A stretch of 64,000 nt of DNA from Azospirillum brasilense (GTDB taxonomy: Bacteria; Pseudomonadota; Alphaproteobacteria; Azospirillales; Azospirillaceae). A program made the translations under genes and the position numbers. Below, one piece after another: positions 14,760 to 23,240 of this stretch; position 1 is the first letter of the stretch, and each line of letters starts with the position of its first letter. The stretch covers positions 186,001 through 250,000 of the forward strand of contig NZ_VITH01000003.1 of the NCBI RefSeq assembly GCF_007827815.1, given 5' to 3'. The notes below the pieces were generated by a model. It was not told where the DNA came from, ran no database searches, and was given only the letters and a program-made list of their open reading frames with translations.

Positions 14760-17177
14760 ATGGCGACCATCGAAGAAGCGCTCGGCATCGCGGTCGATCA
14801 CCACACGTCCGGTCGCCTCGCCGAAGCCGAGATCATCTACACCCGCATCCTGGAGGCCGACCCGCACCACGCGCCGGCCCTGCATCTGGCCGGGGTGCTC
14901 GCCGGCCAGACGGACCGTCTCGACACCGCGCTCGACCGGTTGCGCCGCGCGGTCGCGGAGGCTCCCGGCACCGCGGCCTACCGCATCGACCATGCCAAGG
15001 CGCTCATCGCCGCGCAGGAATGGAGCGCGGCGAGCTCGGCCCTGCGCTCCGCCCTGGCCCTGACGCCCGAGGCCCCCGATCCCTGGTATTTCCAGTCCCT
15101 GGCCGAGCATCACGCCGGCGACACCGACGCCGCCATCGCGGCCCTGCGGCACGCCTGCGCCCTGGCCCCGGACCGGGAGGACATGACCGGCCGGCTCGCC
15201 CTGCTCCACCAGCAGCGCGGGCAGGAGCATCTGCGGCGGTTCCGGCAAAGCCTCGCCCTGGCCGACTTCCAGAGCGCGGTCGCCTTGAGCCCGGCGGAGT
15301 CCGAACCGGCCTTCCTGCTCGCCACCGCGCTTCTCGATTCCAACCGCTTCGACGCGGCGGCCGCGATGTACCGCCGGGCGATGAGCCTCGCCCCGGCGGA
15401 GGGATTCGCCCTGCACAATCTGGGGATCACCCTGAGCCGCGGCGGCCGCGCGGACGAGGCGCTGACCGTTCTCCGTCGCGCCGCCCGCCTGGACCCCGGC
15501 CATGTGACGGTGCGCGACGCCCTCGTCCAGGTGCTGGAGCGGCGCGAACCGGCGGAAGCCGCCCTGTGGTCGAGCGAGGCACTGGCCCTCAAGCTGGCGC
15601 GGGCCGCCACCATGGTCCCCACCGCCGAAGCCCTCTCCGATGCCCCGCCGCCCGGTTCCGACGGCGCCCGGACCCGCAACATCGTCGCCTTCAGCCTGTG
15701 GGGGACGCGGGAGATCTACACGCGGGGCGCGCTCGCCAACGCCAGGGCGATGCCCACGGTTCTTCCCGGCTGGACCTGCCGCTTCTACCACGACGATTCG
15801 GTTCCCCGCCCGGTGCTGGACGAGTTGGCGCGGCTCGGCGCCGAGACGGTCGGCATGCCGGCCGGCAGCGGCCCCTCGCACGGGCTGTTCTGGCGCTTCC
15901 TCGTCGCCGACGACCCGACGGTGGCGCGGTTTCTCTGCCGCGACTGCGATTCCCGCCCGACCGCGCGGGAGAAGGCCGCTGTGGACGCCTGGATCGCGTC
16001 CGGCCTGCCCTTCCACGTCATGCGCGACCATGTGCTGCACACCGACCTGATCCTGGCCGGGATGTGGGGCGGCATGGCCGGCCGGCTGCCGCCGTTGGGG
16101 CCGGCCATCGACGCTGCCGCCGACCGCAGGGCCGACCGCTGGCAGGACCAGCGCTTTCTGGCGGATTGGGTGTGGCCGCGCATCCAGGGGCGCGCGCTGG
16201 TCCATGACAGCGTCCATCCCGAGGCCGGCCAGCCCTTCCCGCCGGCCCCGGACGATCCCGTGTCGTCGCATGTCGGGGCGAAGATTCTGCAATTGCCGCT
16301 CAGCGGCCGCGTCTCCGCTGCCGCCGACCTGCCCGACTTTCCGCCCTCGGTCATCATCCTGCCGGCCCAGCCCGGGCGTCCCGTGCTCGCCGAACGGCCG
16401 GGACGCCACGGCATCATGCGCTTCTTCCCGAAGGACGCCTATGTCGGGCGCTCGCTCGCGCTCTACGGCGAATACTCCGACGATGAGCATCGCCTCGCCG
16501 CGATGCTGGTGGACGCCGGCGACGTGGTGGTCGAAGCCGGGTCGAACATCGGCGCGCACACCGTCCCGCTGGCCCGGACGGTCGGCCCCACCGGGCTGCT
16601 TCACGCCTTCGAGCCGCAGCGCGTGGTGCATGAATTGCTGGCCCACAACCTCGCCGCCAACGGCCTTCACAACGTCGTCCTGCACCGGGCGGCGGTCGGC
16701 GGCTCACCCGGCCAGGTGACCGTCCCGATCCCCGACTATGGCCAGCACGGAAACTTCGGCGCCGTCAGCATGGGCGCCATCGACGGCGAGCCGGTGCCGG
16801 TCGAGACGATCGATGGCCTCGGCCTGGATCGGCTGGCTCTGCTGAAGGCCGATGTGGAGGGCATGGAGGCGCTGGTGATCGAGGGCGCCGTCCGGAGCAT
16901 TGCCCGTTTCCGACCGGCGCTCTATCTGGAGAACGACCGGGAGGAGCATTCCGCCGAACTCATCACACTGCTCCAGGGCCTGGGCTACCGGCTGTGGTGG
17001 CACATCGTGCCGATCTTCAACCCGGCCAACTATGCGGGCAATGCGTTCAACGCCTTTCCCGGCGTGGTGTCCGTGAACCTGCTGGGCCTGCCGGAGGGAC
17101 GCCCCTGCCCGCTGCCGACGCTGCCGCCGGTCACCGGGCCCGGCCAGTCCTGGCGCGAGGCCGCCAAGCCCGCCTGA
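14760..17177 (+). CDS. TPR / glycosyltransferase-like / FkbM methyltransferase three-domain protein
   Basis: An 805-residue protein, start at MATIEEALG after GCGAAGGA. Residues about 1-290 are tetratricopeptide repeats (repeated A-x-x-x-Y/L spacing, e.g. GRLAEAEIIYTRILEADPHHAPALHLAGVL-type units). Residues about 300-500 form a glycosyltransferase-like domain with NIVAFSLWGTREIYTRGAL, GWTCRFYHDD and an acidic CRDCDS motif where a DxD would sit. Residues about 555-760 are an FkbM methyltransferase with SAM motif VVVEAGSNIGAHT, HAFEPQ and LLKADVEGMEALVIEGA. It could modify and methylate a glycan or glycosylate a surface protein. It stands alone, divergent from opgC. No signal peptide, so it is cytoplasmic. 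Confidence 0.83.
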   Translation: MATIEEALGIAVDHHTSGRLAEAEIIYTRILEADPHHAPALHLAGVLAGQTDRLDTALDRLRRAVAEAPGTAAYRIDHAKALIAAQEWSAASSALRSALALTPEAPDPWYFQSLAEHHAGDTDAAIAALRHACALAPDREDMTGRLALLHQQRGQEHLRRFRQSLALADFQSAVALSPAESEPAFLLATALLDSNRFDAAAAMYRRAMSLAPAEGFALHNLGITLSRGGRADEALTVLRRAARLDPGHVTVRDALVQVLERREPAEAALWSSEALALKLARAATMVPTAEALSDAPPPGSDGARTRNIVAFSLWGTREIYTRGALANARAMPTVLPGWTCRFYHDDSVPRPVLDELARLGAETVGMPAGSGPSHGLFWRFLVADDPTVARFLCRDCDSRPTAREKAAVDAWIASGLPFHVMRDHVLHTDLILAGMWGGMAGRLPPLGPAIDAAADRRADRWQDQRFLADWVWPRIQGRALVHDSVHPEAGQPFPPAPDDPVSSHVGAKILQLPLSGRVSAAADLPDFPPSVIILPAQPGRPVLAERPGRHGIMRFFPKDAYVGRSLALYGEYSDDEHRLAAMLVDAGDVVVEAGSNIGAHTVPLARTVGPTGLLHAFEPQRVVHELLAHNLAANGLHNVVLHRAAVGGSPGQVTVPIPDYGQHGNFGAVSMGAIDGEPVPVETIDGLGLDRLALLKADVEGMEALVIEGAVRSIARFRPALYLENDREEHSAELITLLQGLGYRLWWHIVPIFNPANYAGNAFNAFPGVVSVNLLGLPEGRPCPLPTLPPVTGPGQSWREAAKPA

Positions 17178-17300
17178 CCCCAGCGCCGTCCCTCCTTGCC
17201 CACACGTCGGGCAGCATGGTGAAGACCAAGGCTTCGCTGAAATTTTAGGCACATTCAGCGGGCAGTCTGCCCAGCTTCGCGCCGTGCCCGAACGGCCAAG

Positions 17301-17361
17301 TCTGGTTGAACACCAGAGTATGTGAGGGCTCCGGCCGGGTTCACCGGAGAACCCGCCGGAG
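17301..17361. promoter_or_regulatory. Two dyads upstream of the second sigma-54 promoter
   Basis: TCTGGT-N5-ACCAGA (17301-17317) is a perfect 6-bp-arm dyad 44 bases before the -24 box and could bind an enhancer-binding protein. CTCCGGCCGGGTTC / GAACCCGCCGGAG (17329-17361, one unpaired base, 6-nt loop) ends at the base next to the -24 element and could be a repressor site or a leader hairpin. Confidence 0.45.
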
Positions 17362-17376
17362 TGGCACGCGGGTTGC
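17362..17376 (+). promoter_or_regulatory. Sigma-54 (-24/-12) promoter of the second ABC operon
   Basis: TGGCAC (17362-17367), five bases, TTGC (17373-17376): exact RpoN consensus and spacing, 65 bases before the ATPase ATG. It is the second such promoter in the window, again in front of an ABC importer linked to amide-hydrolysing enzymes. Confidence 0.8.
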
Positions 17377-17441
17377 TCTCCCTGTGTCCTGCGCCGTGCC
17401 ACCGGGGGTCTCCGCCGGTGCGCCCTACCAGGATACGCCCC

Positions 17442-18629
17442 ATGGCCGCACTCCAATCCACCCGCCCGCATCGCAGCCCGGAACCGCAGACAGCCGCTGA
17501 GACCGCCGCTGGGACCGCCTCGGAGGCCACCGCGAAACCCGCGGGCGTCGCGGTGACGCTGGACGGCATCACCCACCGCTTCGGCGCCTCCACCGCGGTG
17601 GACAACGTGACGCTGGAGATCAAGGCGGGTGAGCTGGTGGCCCTGCTGGGGCCGTCCGGCTGCGGCAAGACCACGCTGCTGCGCATCCTCGCCGGCTTTC
17701 AGGCGCAGACGTTGGGCCGCGTCGTCATCGGCGACCGGGTGGTCGACAGCCTGCCGCCGGCCGGGCGCGGTGTCGGCATCGTGTTCCAGAATTACGCCCT
17801 GTTCCCGCACATGACGGTGGCGCAGAACGTCGCCTACGGGCTGGAGGCGCGGGGGGCCGCCCGCGACGCGGTGCGGGCGCGGGTGGAGGCGATGCTGGGT
17901 CTGGTGAAGCTGGACGCCATGCGCGACCGCTTCCCCAAGCAGCTGTCCGGCGGGCAGCAGCAGCGCGTGGCGCTGGCCCGCGCCCTGGCGATCCAGCCGA
18001 GCATCCTGCTGCTCGACGAGCCCTTCGCCGCGCTCGACAAGAATCTGCGGCTGGACATGCAGATCGAGATCAAGCAACTCCAACGCCGTTTCGGCATCAC
18101 CACCATCATGGTCACCCACGACCAGGAGGAGGCGCTGAGCATGGCCGACCGCATCGCCGTGCTGAGCCGGGGCAAGCTGGAGCAGTTCGGCACGCCGGAA
18201 GACGTCTACGACCGTCCCGGCACGCTGTTCGTCAACGGCTTCGTCGGCAGCGCCAACCAGTTGCGGGGCCGCGTCGTCCGCGCCTCCGGCAGCGTCGCCG
18301 AGGTGGCGTTGGAGGCCGGCACCGTTCTGACCGCCGTAACCCCCGACGCCGCGTTGGCCGCCGGCGACCCCGCGATCCTCTGCGTGCGCCCGGAGAATCT
18401 GCGGCTCGCCACCGAGGCGGCGCCCCAGCAGATCGTCGGCACCGTGGACCTCGCCCTGCCGCTCGGCCCGGTGGTCGTCTACGAGGTGCGCACCGCCGAC
18501 GGCGGAAAGGTGAAGGTGACCGAGCCGCGCGTGGCCGGTGCCGCGCTGCGCGCGCCCGGCACGCCGGTCCGGCTGCAGCCCGTCTCCCCCCAGACCTGCC
18601 GCGCCTTCGCCGTTCCGGCGGGCGCCTGA
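17442..18629 (+). CDS. ABC transporter ATP-binding protein (PotA-like, spermidine/putrescine class)
   Basis: A 395-residue ATPase with an Ala/Thr-rich N-terminal lead of about 35 residues before the fold. Walker A GPSGCGKTT, Q-loop VFQNYALFPHMTV, signature LSGGQQQR, Walker B ILLLDEPFAALD and switch His (MVTHDQEEAL) are intact. The C-terminal 130 residues form the TOBE regulatory domain typical of PotA-class proteins. Start ATG after AGGA, 65 bases from a consensus RpoN promoter. It is first of four importer genes; the ligand class is polyamine-like or another organic N compound, not fixed by sequence. Confidence 0.92.
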   Translation: MAALQSTRPHRSPEPQTAAETAAGTASEATAKPAGVAVTLDGITHRFGASTAVDNVTLEIKAGELVALLGPSGCGKTTLLRILAGFQAQTLGRVVIGDRVVDSLPPAGRGVGIVFQNYALFPHMTVAQNVAYGLEARGAARDAVRARVEAMLGLVKLDAMRDRFPKQLSGGQQQRVALARALAIQPSILLLDEPFAALDKNLRLDMQIEIKQLQRRFGITTIMVTHDQEEALSMADRIAVLSRGKLEQFGTPEDVYDRPGTLFVNGFVGSANQLRGRVVRASGSVAEVALEAGTVLTAVTPDAALAAGDPAILCVRPENLRLATEAAPQQIVGTVDLALPLGPVVVYEVRTADGGKVKVTEPRVAGAALRAPGTPVRLQPVSPQTCRAFAVPAGA

Positions 18630-18675
18630 TCCACTCCCTCCCTCTTCTCTCCTCCTCCCCCTGGAGTGCCTGCCG

Positions 18676-19722
18676 ATGACCCTCGACCGCCGCCAGATCC
18701 TCGCCGCCGGCCTCACGCTCGGCGCCATGTCCCTGTTCCCCGGCATGAGCTGGGCGCAGGCACGCAAGCTGGTGTTCGCCACCTTCACCGGAAGCTGGGA
18801 GGAAGCCCACCGCGACGTCATCGTCCCGCATTTCCGCAAGGCCACGGGCAACGCCGACATCGCGCTGGACCCGATGCTGTCGGTGGACATGATCGCCAAG
18901 GTCTCCGCCGCCAAGGCGAACCCGCCGATCGACGTGATGCTGATGGACCCCGGCCCGCGCCTGTCGGTGATCGGCCAGGATCTGGCCGCCCCCTTCCCCG
19001 TCGATGACAGCAAGAATTACAAGGACCTGCTGCCGGTGGCCCAACTGCCCGAAGGGCCGGGCATCTTCTTCCAGGCGGTCGGCATCACCTACAACCCGGA
19101 GAAGGTCAAGACCCCGCCGACGAGCTGGGACGACCTGTGGAAGCCGGAATACAAGGGCCGCGTCGGCATCACCAACATGAACTCGACGCTCGGCACCGCC
19201 TTCATGGTCGAACTGGCGAAGACCCGCGGCGGCGGCGAGAACGACATCGAGCCGGCCTTCGCCGCGCTCAAGGAGCTTCAGCCGAACCTCGGCGCCGTGG
19301 CGCCCAACCCCGGTGCGCTCGCCACCCTGTTCCAGCAGGGCCAGATCGACATCTCGCCGGGCAACTTCAACGCCATCCAGATCCTGCGCGCCCGCGGCGT
19401 GCCGGTGGAGTTCGCCAAGCCGAAGACCGGCACCATCGCCTTCCTGACCACCGCCCACATCACCAAGAACTCCCCCAACGCCAAGCTGGCCGCGGCGCTG
19501 ATCGAATCGGCCATGGCGCCGGAGGTGCAGACCAAGCTGATGCAGGCGCCCTTCTACGTCATCCCGACAAATTCCAAGGTGCAGATGGACGGCGACATCG
19601 CCCGCATGATCGCCAAGGACCAGGAGGAGCTGAAGGCGTCCTTCGTGTTCCACGACTGGTCGGTGATCAACCAGAACCGCGCCGGCTGGATCGAGCGGTT
19701 CAACAAGGAAATCAAGGTGTAA
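18676..19722 (+). CDS. ABC transporter extracellular substrate-binding protein (PotD-like class)
   Basis: A 348-residue exported receptor. The N-terminus MTLDRRQILAAGLTLGAM with cleavage at WAQA resembles a Tat-type signal (DRRQ rather than a full SRRxFLK), so export by Tat is possible but unproven. The mature part reads as a family-1-type bilobal binding protein: LVFATFTGSWEEAH, IDVMLMDPGP, FFQAVGITYNPEKV, SWDDLWKPEYKGRVGI and FHDWSVINQNRAGW. These are typical of the spermidine/putrescine and Fe(III)-type cluster. It lies 46 bases after the ATPase; a 200-base gap with two REP hairpins separates it from the permeases. Confidence 0.88.
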   Translation: MTLDRRQILAAGLTLGAMSLFPGMSWAQARKLVFATFTGSWEEAHRDVIVPHFRKATGNADIALDPMLSVDMIAKVSAAKANPPIDVMLMDPGPRLSVIGQDLAAPFPVDDSKNYKDLLPVAQLPEGPGIFFQAVGITYNPEKVKTPPTSWDDLWKPEYKGRVGITNMNSTLGTAFMVELAKTRGGGENDIEPAFAALKELQPNLGAVAPNPGALATLFQQGQIDISPGNFNAIQILRARGVPVEFAKPKTGTIAFLTTAHITKNSPNAKLAAALIESAMAPEVQTKLMQAPFYVIPTNSKVQMDGDIARMIAKDQEELKASFVFHDWSVINQNRAGWIERFNKEIKV

Positions 19723-19772
19723 GTGCGGGAAACGGGCGCCCCTCCCGGCACTTCCCTTGCTGGCCTTCTTAG

Positions 19773-19889
19773 CCCTCTCCCCTCCGGGGAGAGGGTGGCC
19801 CGCAGGGCCGGTGAGGGGGTTGCGCATTTTGGTGCATTCGGCACAAGCGCATCCCCCTCACCCTAACCCTCTCCCCAGAGGGGAGAGGG
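19773..19889. repeat. BIME-like pair of REP palindromes, copies 2 and 3
   Basis: CCCTCTCCCC-TCC-GGGGAGAGGG (19773-19795) and CCCTCTCCCC-AGA-GGGGAGAGGG (19867-19889) sit head to head. The inner flanks are also mutually inverted: GGTGAGGGGGTTGCGC on the left, GCGCATCCCCCTCACC on the right. This is the architecture of a bacterial interspersed mosaic element. It lies in the 201-base gap between binding-protein and permease genes. Confidence 0.75.
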
Positions 19890-19923
19890 GACCAAGAATG
19901 CGATTGCCACAGGACCTCACCCC

Positions 19924-20814
19924 ATGACCGCCATCACCGCCCCCGGCCTTGCCGGACCCGCGACCGCCGCATGGCCCCGCATCGGGCGGGAATGGACGCT
20001 GGCGCTGCCGCTGGCCGCCTTTTTCGCGGTGTTCTTCGTGACGCCGCTGCTCCTGCTGGTCGCCGTCAGCCTCTACGCCGACGCGGAGATGACGCGGTTC
20101 GGACTGGACCAGTACATCCGCTTCTTCGGCGACACCTTCAATCTGGCCGTGCTCGGCAGCACGCTGCTGCTGGGGGTGAAGGTCACGGCGCTGACGCTGC
20201 TGTTCGGCTATCCGCTGGCCTGGCTCTACACCCGCAGCGGGCCGCGGATGCAGTCCGCACTGATCCTCGTCATCATCCTGCCGCTGCTGACCTCCGTGGT
20301 GGTCCGCACCTTCGCCTGGATCGTCATCCTGGGGCGCGACGGCATCGTCAACAACCTGCTGCTGTCGCTGGGTCTGGCGGAGACGCCGCTGCGCCTGCTC
20401 TACACCGAGGGCGGTCTGGTCGCCGCCCTGGTGCAGGTGCAGATGCCGCTGATGGTGCTGCCGCTCATCACCACCCTGTCGCGGCTCGACCCGAACCTGC
20501 TCGACGCCTCGGCGGCGCTGGGCGCCGGGCCGTGGCGGGGCTTTCTCAAGGTGACGCTGCCGCTGAGCCTGCCGGGGATCGTCGCCGGCTGCCTGCTGAC
20601 CTACGCCGCCGCCGTCACCGCCTTCATCACCCAGTCGCTGGTCGGCGGCGGGCAGATGCTGTTCATGCCGCAATACATCTATCAACAGACCATCACGCTT
20701 CACAATTGGCCCTTCGCCGCCGCCATCTCCATCGTTTTCATGATGTCGGTGCTGGGTGTGGTGATGCTGTTCAACCTGCTGGGCCGCGCCAGCAAGGGGT
20801 ACGTCCATGCCTGA
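19924..20814 (+). CDS. ABC transporter permease 1 (PotB-like)
   Basis: A 296-residue inner-membrane permease with six predicted helices. The EAA-type loop reads DASAALGAGPWRGFLKVTLP and is followed by LPGIVAGCLLTYAAAVTAF. ATG at 19924 directly follows the REP pair. The stop overlaps the start of the second permease by eight bases, so the two are co-translated and very likely heterodimerise. Confidence 0.92.
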   Translation: MTAITAPGLAGPATAAWPRIGREWTLALPLAAFFAVFFVTPLLLLVAVSLYADAEMTRFGLDQYIRFFGDTFNLAVLGSTLLLGVKVTALTLLFGYPLAWLYTRSGPRMQSALILVIILPLLTSVVVRTFAWIVILGRDGIVNNLLLSLGLAETPLRLLYTEGGLVAALVQVQMPLMVLPLITTLSRLDPNLLDASAALGAGPWRGFLKVTLPLSLPGIVAGCLLTYAAAVTAFITQSLVGGGQMLFMPQYIYQQTITLHNWPFAAAISIVFMMSVLGVVMLFNLLGRASKGYVHA

Positions 20815-21622
20815 CATGCAGCGCCCGACCCTGGGAAGCGCCTCCTTCGGCCTCGTCATGGGCACGCTCGCCGGTGCGGCCTTGCTGCTGCTGGCAGCGC
20901 CGACGCTGGTGGTGCTCGTCACCTCCTTCACCGACGGCTATTCGCTGAAGTTCCCGCCGCCGTCCTACAGCCTGCGCTGGTACGCCTCGCTGATCGACGC
21001 GTGGCAGCTCCAGGACGCCGCGCTGGTCAGCCTGAAACTGGGCGCCGTGGTGACCGCCGTGTCGGTGGTGCTGGGCACCGCCGCGGCGCTCGCCATCGGG
21101 CGCAGCCGGCGGGCGTGGGCGCGTGGGCTGGACGCGCTGTTCATGTCGCCTCTGGTCCTGCCGGCTTTGGCCTTCGGCCTCGCCTCGCTGGTGTTCTTCA
21201 GCACAGCGGGGGTGGAGCTGTCCTTCCTGACGCTGGCCATCGGCCACATCGTGGTCAGCGTGCCCTACGTCCTGCGCACCACGCTGGCGAACCTCGCCCA
21301 GCTCGACCCGGCGCTCCTGGAAAGCTCGGAGAGCCTGGGGGCCGGGCGGCTCTACACCTTCCGCCGGGTGACGCTGCCGACTATCCGCAACGGCATCGGC
21401 GCCGGGGCCTTCATCGCCTTCATGTCGAGCTTCGACAACATACCGGTGTCGCTGTTCATGGCCGACGCCCGCAACGAGGTGCTGCCGATCCGCATGTGGC
21501 AGATCCTGGAGAACAGCCTGGACGTCCGCGCCGCGGCGGTGTCCGGCGTGCTGATCGCCGTCACCGTCCTGGCGATGGTGGTGATGGAGCGCGTCGCCGG
21601 CCTGTCGCGGCAGCTCCGTTAA
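20807..21622 (+). CDS. ABC transporter permease 2 (PotC-like)
   Basis: A 271-residue partner permease: six helices, EAA loop ESSESLGAGRLYTFRRVTLP. Start ATG at 20807 inside the end of permease 1. FMSSFDNIPVSLFMADA near the last helices is typical of PotC-class subunits. It ends two bases before the stop of the convergent transthyretin-like gene. Confidence 0.92.
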   Translation: MPDMQRPTLGSASFGLVMGTLAGAALLLLAAPTLVVLVTSFTDGYSLKFPPPSYSLRWYASLIDAWQLQDAALVSLKLGAVVTAVSVVLGTAAALAIGRSRRAWARGLDALFMSPLVLPALAFGLASLVFFSTAGVELSFLTLAIGHIVVSVPYVLRTTLANLAQLDPALLESSESLGAGRLYTFRRVTLPTIRNGIGAGAFIAFMSSFDNIPVSLFMADARNEVLPIRMWQILENSLDVRAAAVSGVLIAVTVLAMVVMERVAGLSRQLR

Positions 21623-21623
21623 T

Positions 21624-21980
21624 TCACGCCCCGCGGAACAGGGAATAGCCCCAGGGGGTGAATTTCAGCGGCAGATGGTAGTGCTGCGCCACGTCGGTGA
21701 CGGTGAAGCGGAACGGCGCCTCCTCCAGGAAGGCCGGCTCCGCCGCTCCCACGCCTTGCGCGCGCAGCCAGGGGCCGATGTGGAACACCGCCTCGTAGAC
21801 GCCCGCCGTCACACCCGCGCCGCCGACCACCGGATGGTCAAGCGCGCCATTGGCACACAAACGGCTTTCCGCTAGCCTGTCCCGCTGTCCGTCCCGCAAA
21901 GCATAGAGTTCCACCCGCATCCCCTCGGCGGGCACCCCGCGCGCCACGTCCACCGCATGCAACGAAATCCCGCCGGCCAT
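21624..21980 (-). CDS. Transthyretin-like (5-hydroxyisourate hydrolase family) protein with altered active site
   Basis: A 118-residue protein of the HIUase/transthyretin fold, normal length for the family. Canonical HIUase hydrolyses 5-hydroxyisourate in urate breakdown using two His, one Arg and a C-terminal YRGS motif. Here the N-terminal His (SLHAVDVARG) and the late His (QHYHLPLKF) are kept. The DGR segment that supplies Arg reads NGALDH (Arg lost), and the C-terminus is FRGA instead of YRGS. It is therefore probably not an ordinary HIUase, though a related ureide or lactam substrate is possible given the amidases and N-importers around it. It is transcribed against the ABC operon and divergently from the MFS gene, 30 bases apart. 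Confidence 0.75.
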   Translation of the reverse strand: MAGGISLHAVDVARGVPAEGMRVELYALRDGQRDRLAESRLCANGALDHPVVGGAGVTAGVYEAVFHIGPWLRAQGVGAAEPAFLEEAPFRFTVTDVAQHYHLPLKFTPWGYSLFRGA

Positions 21981-22010
21981 CGGCCCGTCCCTTTCCTGTG
22001 TGGAGTTCCC

Positions 22011-23240
22011 ATGAACGTCTGGTTGCTGCCTCTGATCGCCATGGCGGCGGTTCAGGCGTTCGTCGGGCTGTGTCTCTTCGCCATCCCGGTGATCGCGCCG
22101 CAGGCGGCGCCCGACCTGGGGGTCGATCCGGGGCTTCTCGGCCTTTATACCGCGGTCGTCTTCACCGCCGCCATCCCCGCGTCGCTGGGGGCGGGCGGGC
22201 TGATCGCGCGCTGGGGGGCGATCCGCACCTGCCAGGCCTGCCTGCTCGCCGCCGCCGGGGCGGCGCTGCTGTCGGCCAGCGCCCTTCCCATCGCCTTCCT
22301 TTTGGGAGCGCTGGCGCTGGGCTTCGCCTTCGGGCCGGAGACGCCGGCCAGCACGCAACTGCTGTCCCGGCTGACCCCGCCGGAGAAGCGGCCGCTGGTC
22401 TTCTCGCTGCGCCAGACCGGCAACCAGTTCGGCGGCATGGCCGCGGGATTCGCCGTGCCGCTGCTGGTCCTGTCCTTCGGCTGGCAGGCCAGCCTGCTGG
22501 TCGTGGCGGGCGCCACCGCCGTCCTGGCGCTGGTCCTGGAGCCGCTGGCCCGCCGCCACGACGGCGACGACCGCGCCGCCCCCCGCCCCGCCGGGCGCGG
22601 CACGCTGAAGCGCGCGCTCGATCTGGTCGCCGGGGAGCCGGCGCTGCGCCGGCTGGCCATGGCGGTCTGCGCCTTCTCGGCCATGCAGCTCTGCCTGAAC
22701 GGCTTCCTGGTCAGCTTCGCGGTGACCGGCCTGGGCTGGAGCCTGCCGCTGGCGGGCACGGCGCTGGCGGTGGCGCAGGGCGCCGGGCTGGTCGGGCGCA
22801 TCGGCTGGGGCCTCGTGGCGACGCGCTGGGCGCCGCCCCGCGTCATCCTCGCCGGGCTGGGCGTCGCCATGAGCGTCGCCGCCGCCCTCGTCGCCATCGC
22901 TTCCCCCGGCTGGCCGGTGCCCGCCGTCCTGGCGGTCTGCGCCGCCTTCGGCCTGTCCGCGAGCGGCTGGAACGGCCTCTTCGTCTCGGAGGTCGCCCGT
23001 CTCGCCCCGACGGGCCGGGCGGGCGAGGCGACGGGCGGCATGCTCGCCATCGCCTACGCCGGGCTGGTCATCGGGCCGGCGCTGTTCAGCCTGCTGGTCG
23101 CCGGAGGCTTCGGCTATTCCGCCGGCTATCTGGCCGCCGCCGCCGTCGCGCTGGCCGGCGCGGCGGCGCTGGTCGTCCCCCTGCCGCCAGCCCCCACCCC
23201 CGACCTTTCCACCGCCGCCGAGGACACCCCATGCGCCTGA
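22011..23240 (+). CDS. MFS transporter
   Basis: A 409-residue secondary carrier with about 12 hydrophobic helices. The cytoplasmic loop between helices 2 and 3 is a weak version of the MFS motif A (GGLIARWGAIRTC). PEKRPLVFSLRQTGNQFGGM in the helix 4-5 region is typical of cyanate/nitrate-like and related carriers (CynX/NarK neighbourhood), but the ligand cannot be assigned. GGAG lies eight bases before the ATG. It overlaps the amidase start by ten bases, so carrier and hydrolase probably act on the same amide compound. Confidence 0.85.
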   Translation: MNVWLLPLIAMAAVQAFVGLCLFAIPVIAPQAAPDLGVDPGLLGLYTAVVFTAAIPASLGAGGLIARWGAIRTCQACLLAAAGAALLSASALPIAFLLGALALGFAFGPETPASTQLLSRLTPPEKRPLVFSLRQTGNQFGGMAAGFAVPLLVLSFGWQASLLVVAGATAVLALVLEPLARRHDGDDRAAPRPAGRGTLKRALDLVAGEPALRRLAMAVCAFSAMQLCLNGFLVSFAVTGLGWSLPLAGTALAVAQGAGLVGRIGWGLVATRWAPPRVILAGLGVAMSVAAALVAIASPGWPVPAVLAVCAAFGLSASGWNGLFVSEVARLAPTGRAGEATGGMLAIAYAGLVIGPALFSLLVAGGFGYSAGYLAAAAVALAGAAALVVPLPPAPTPDLSTAAEDTPCA

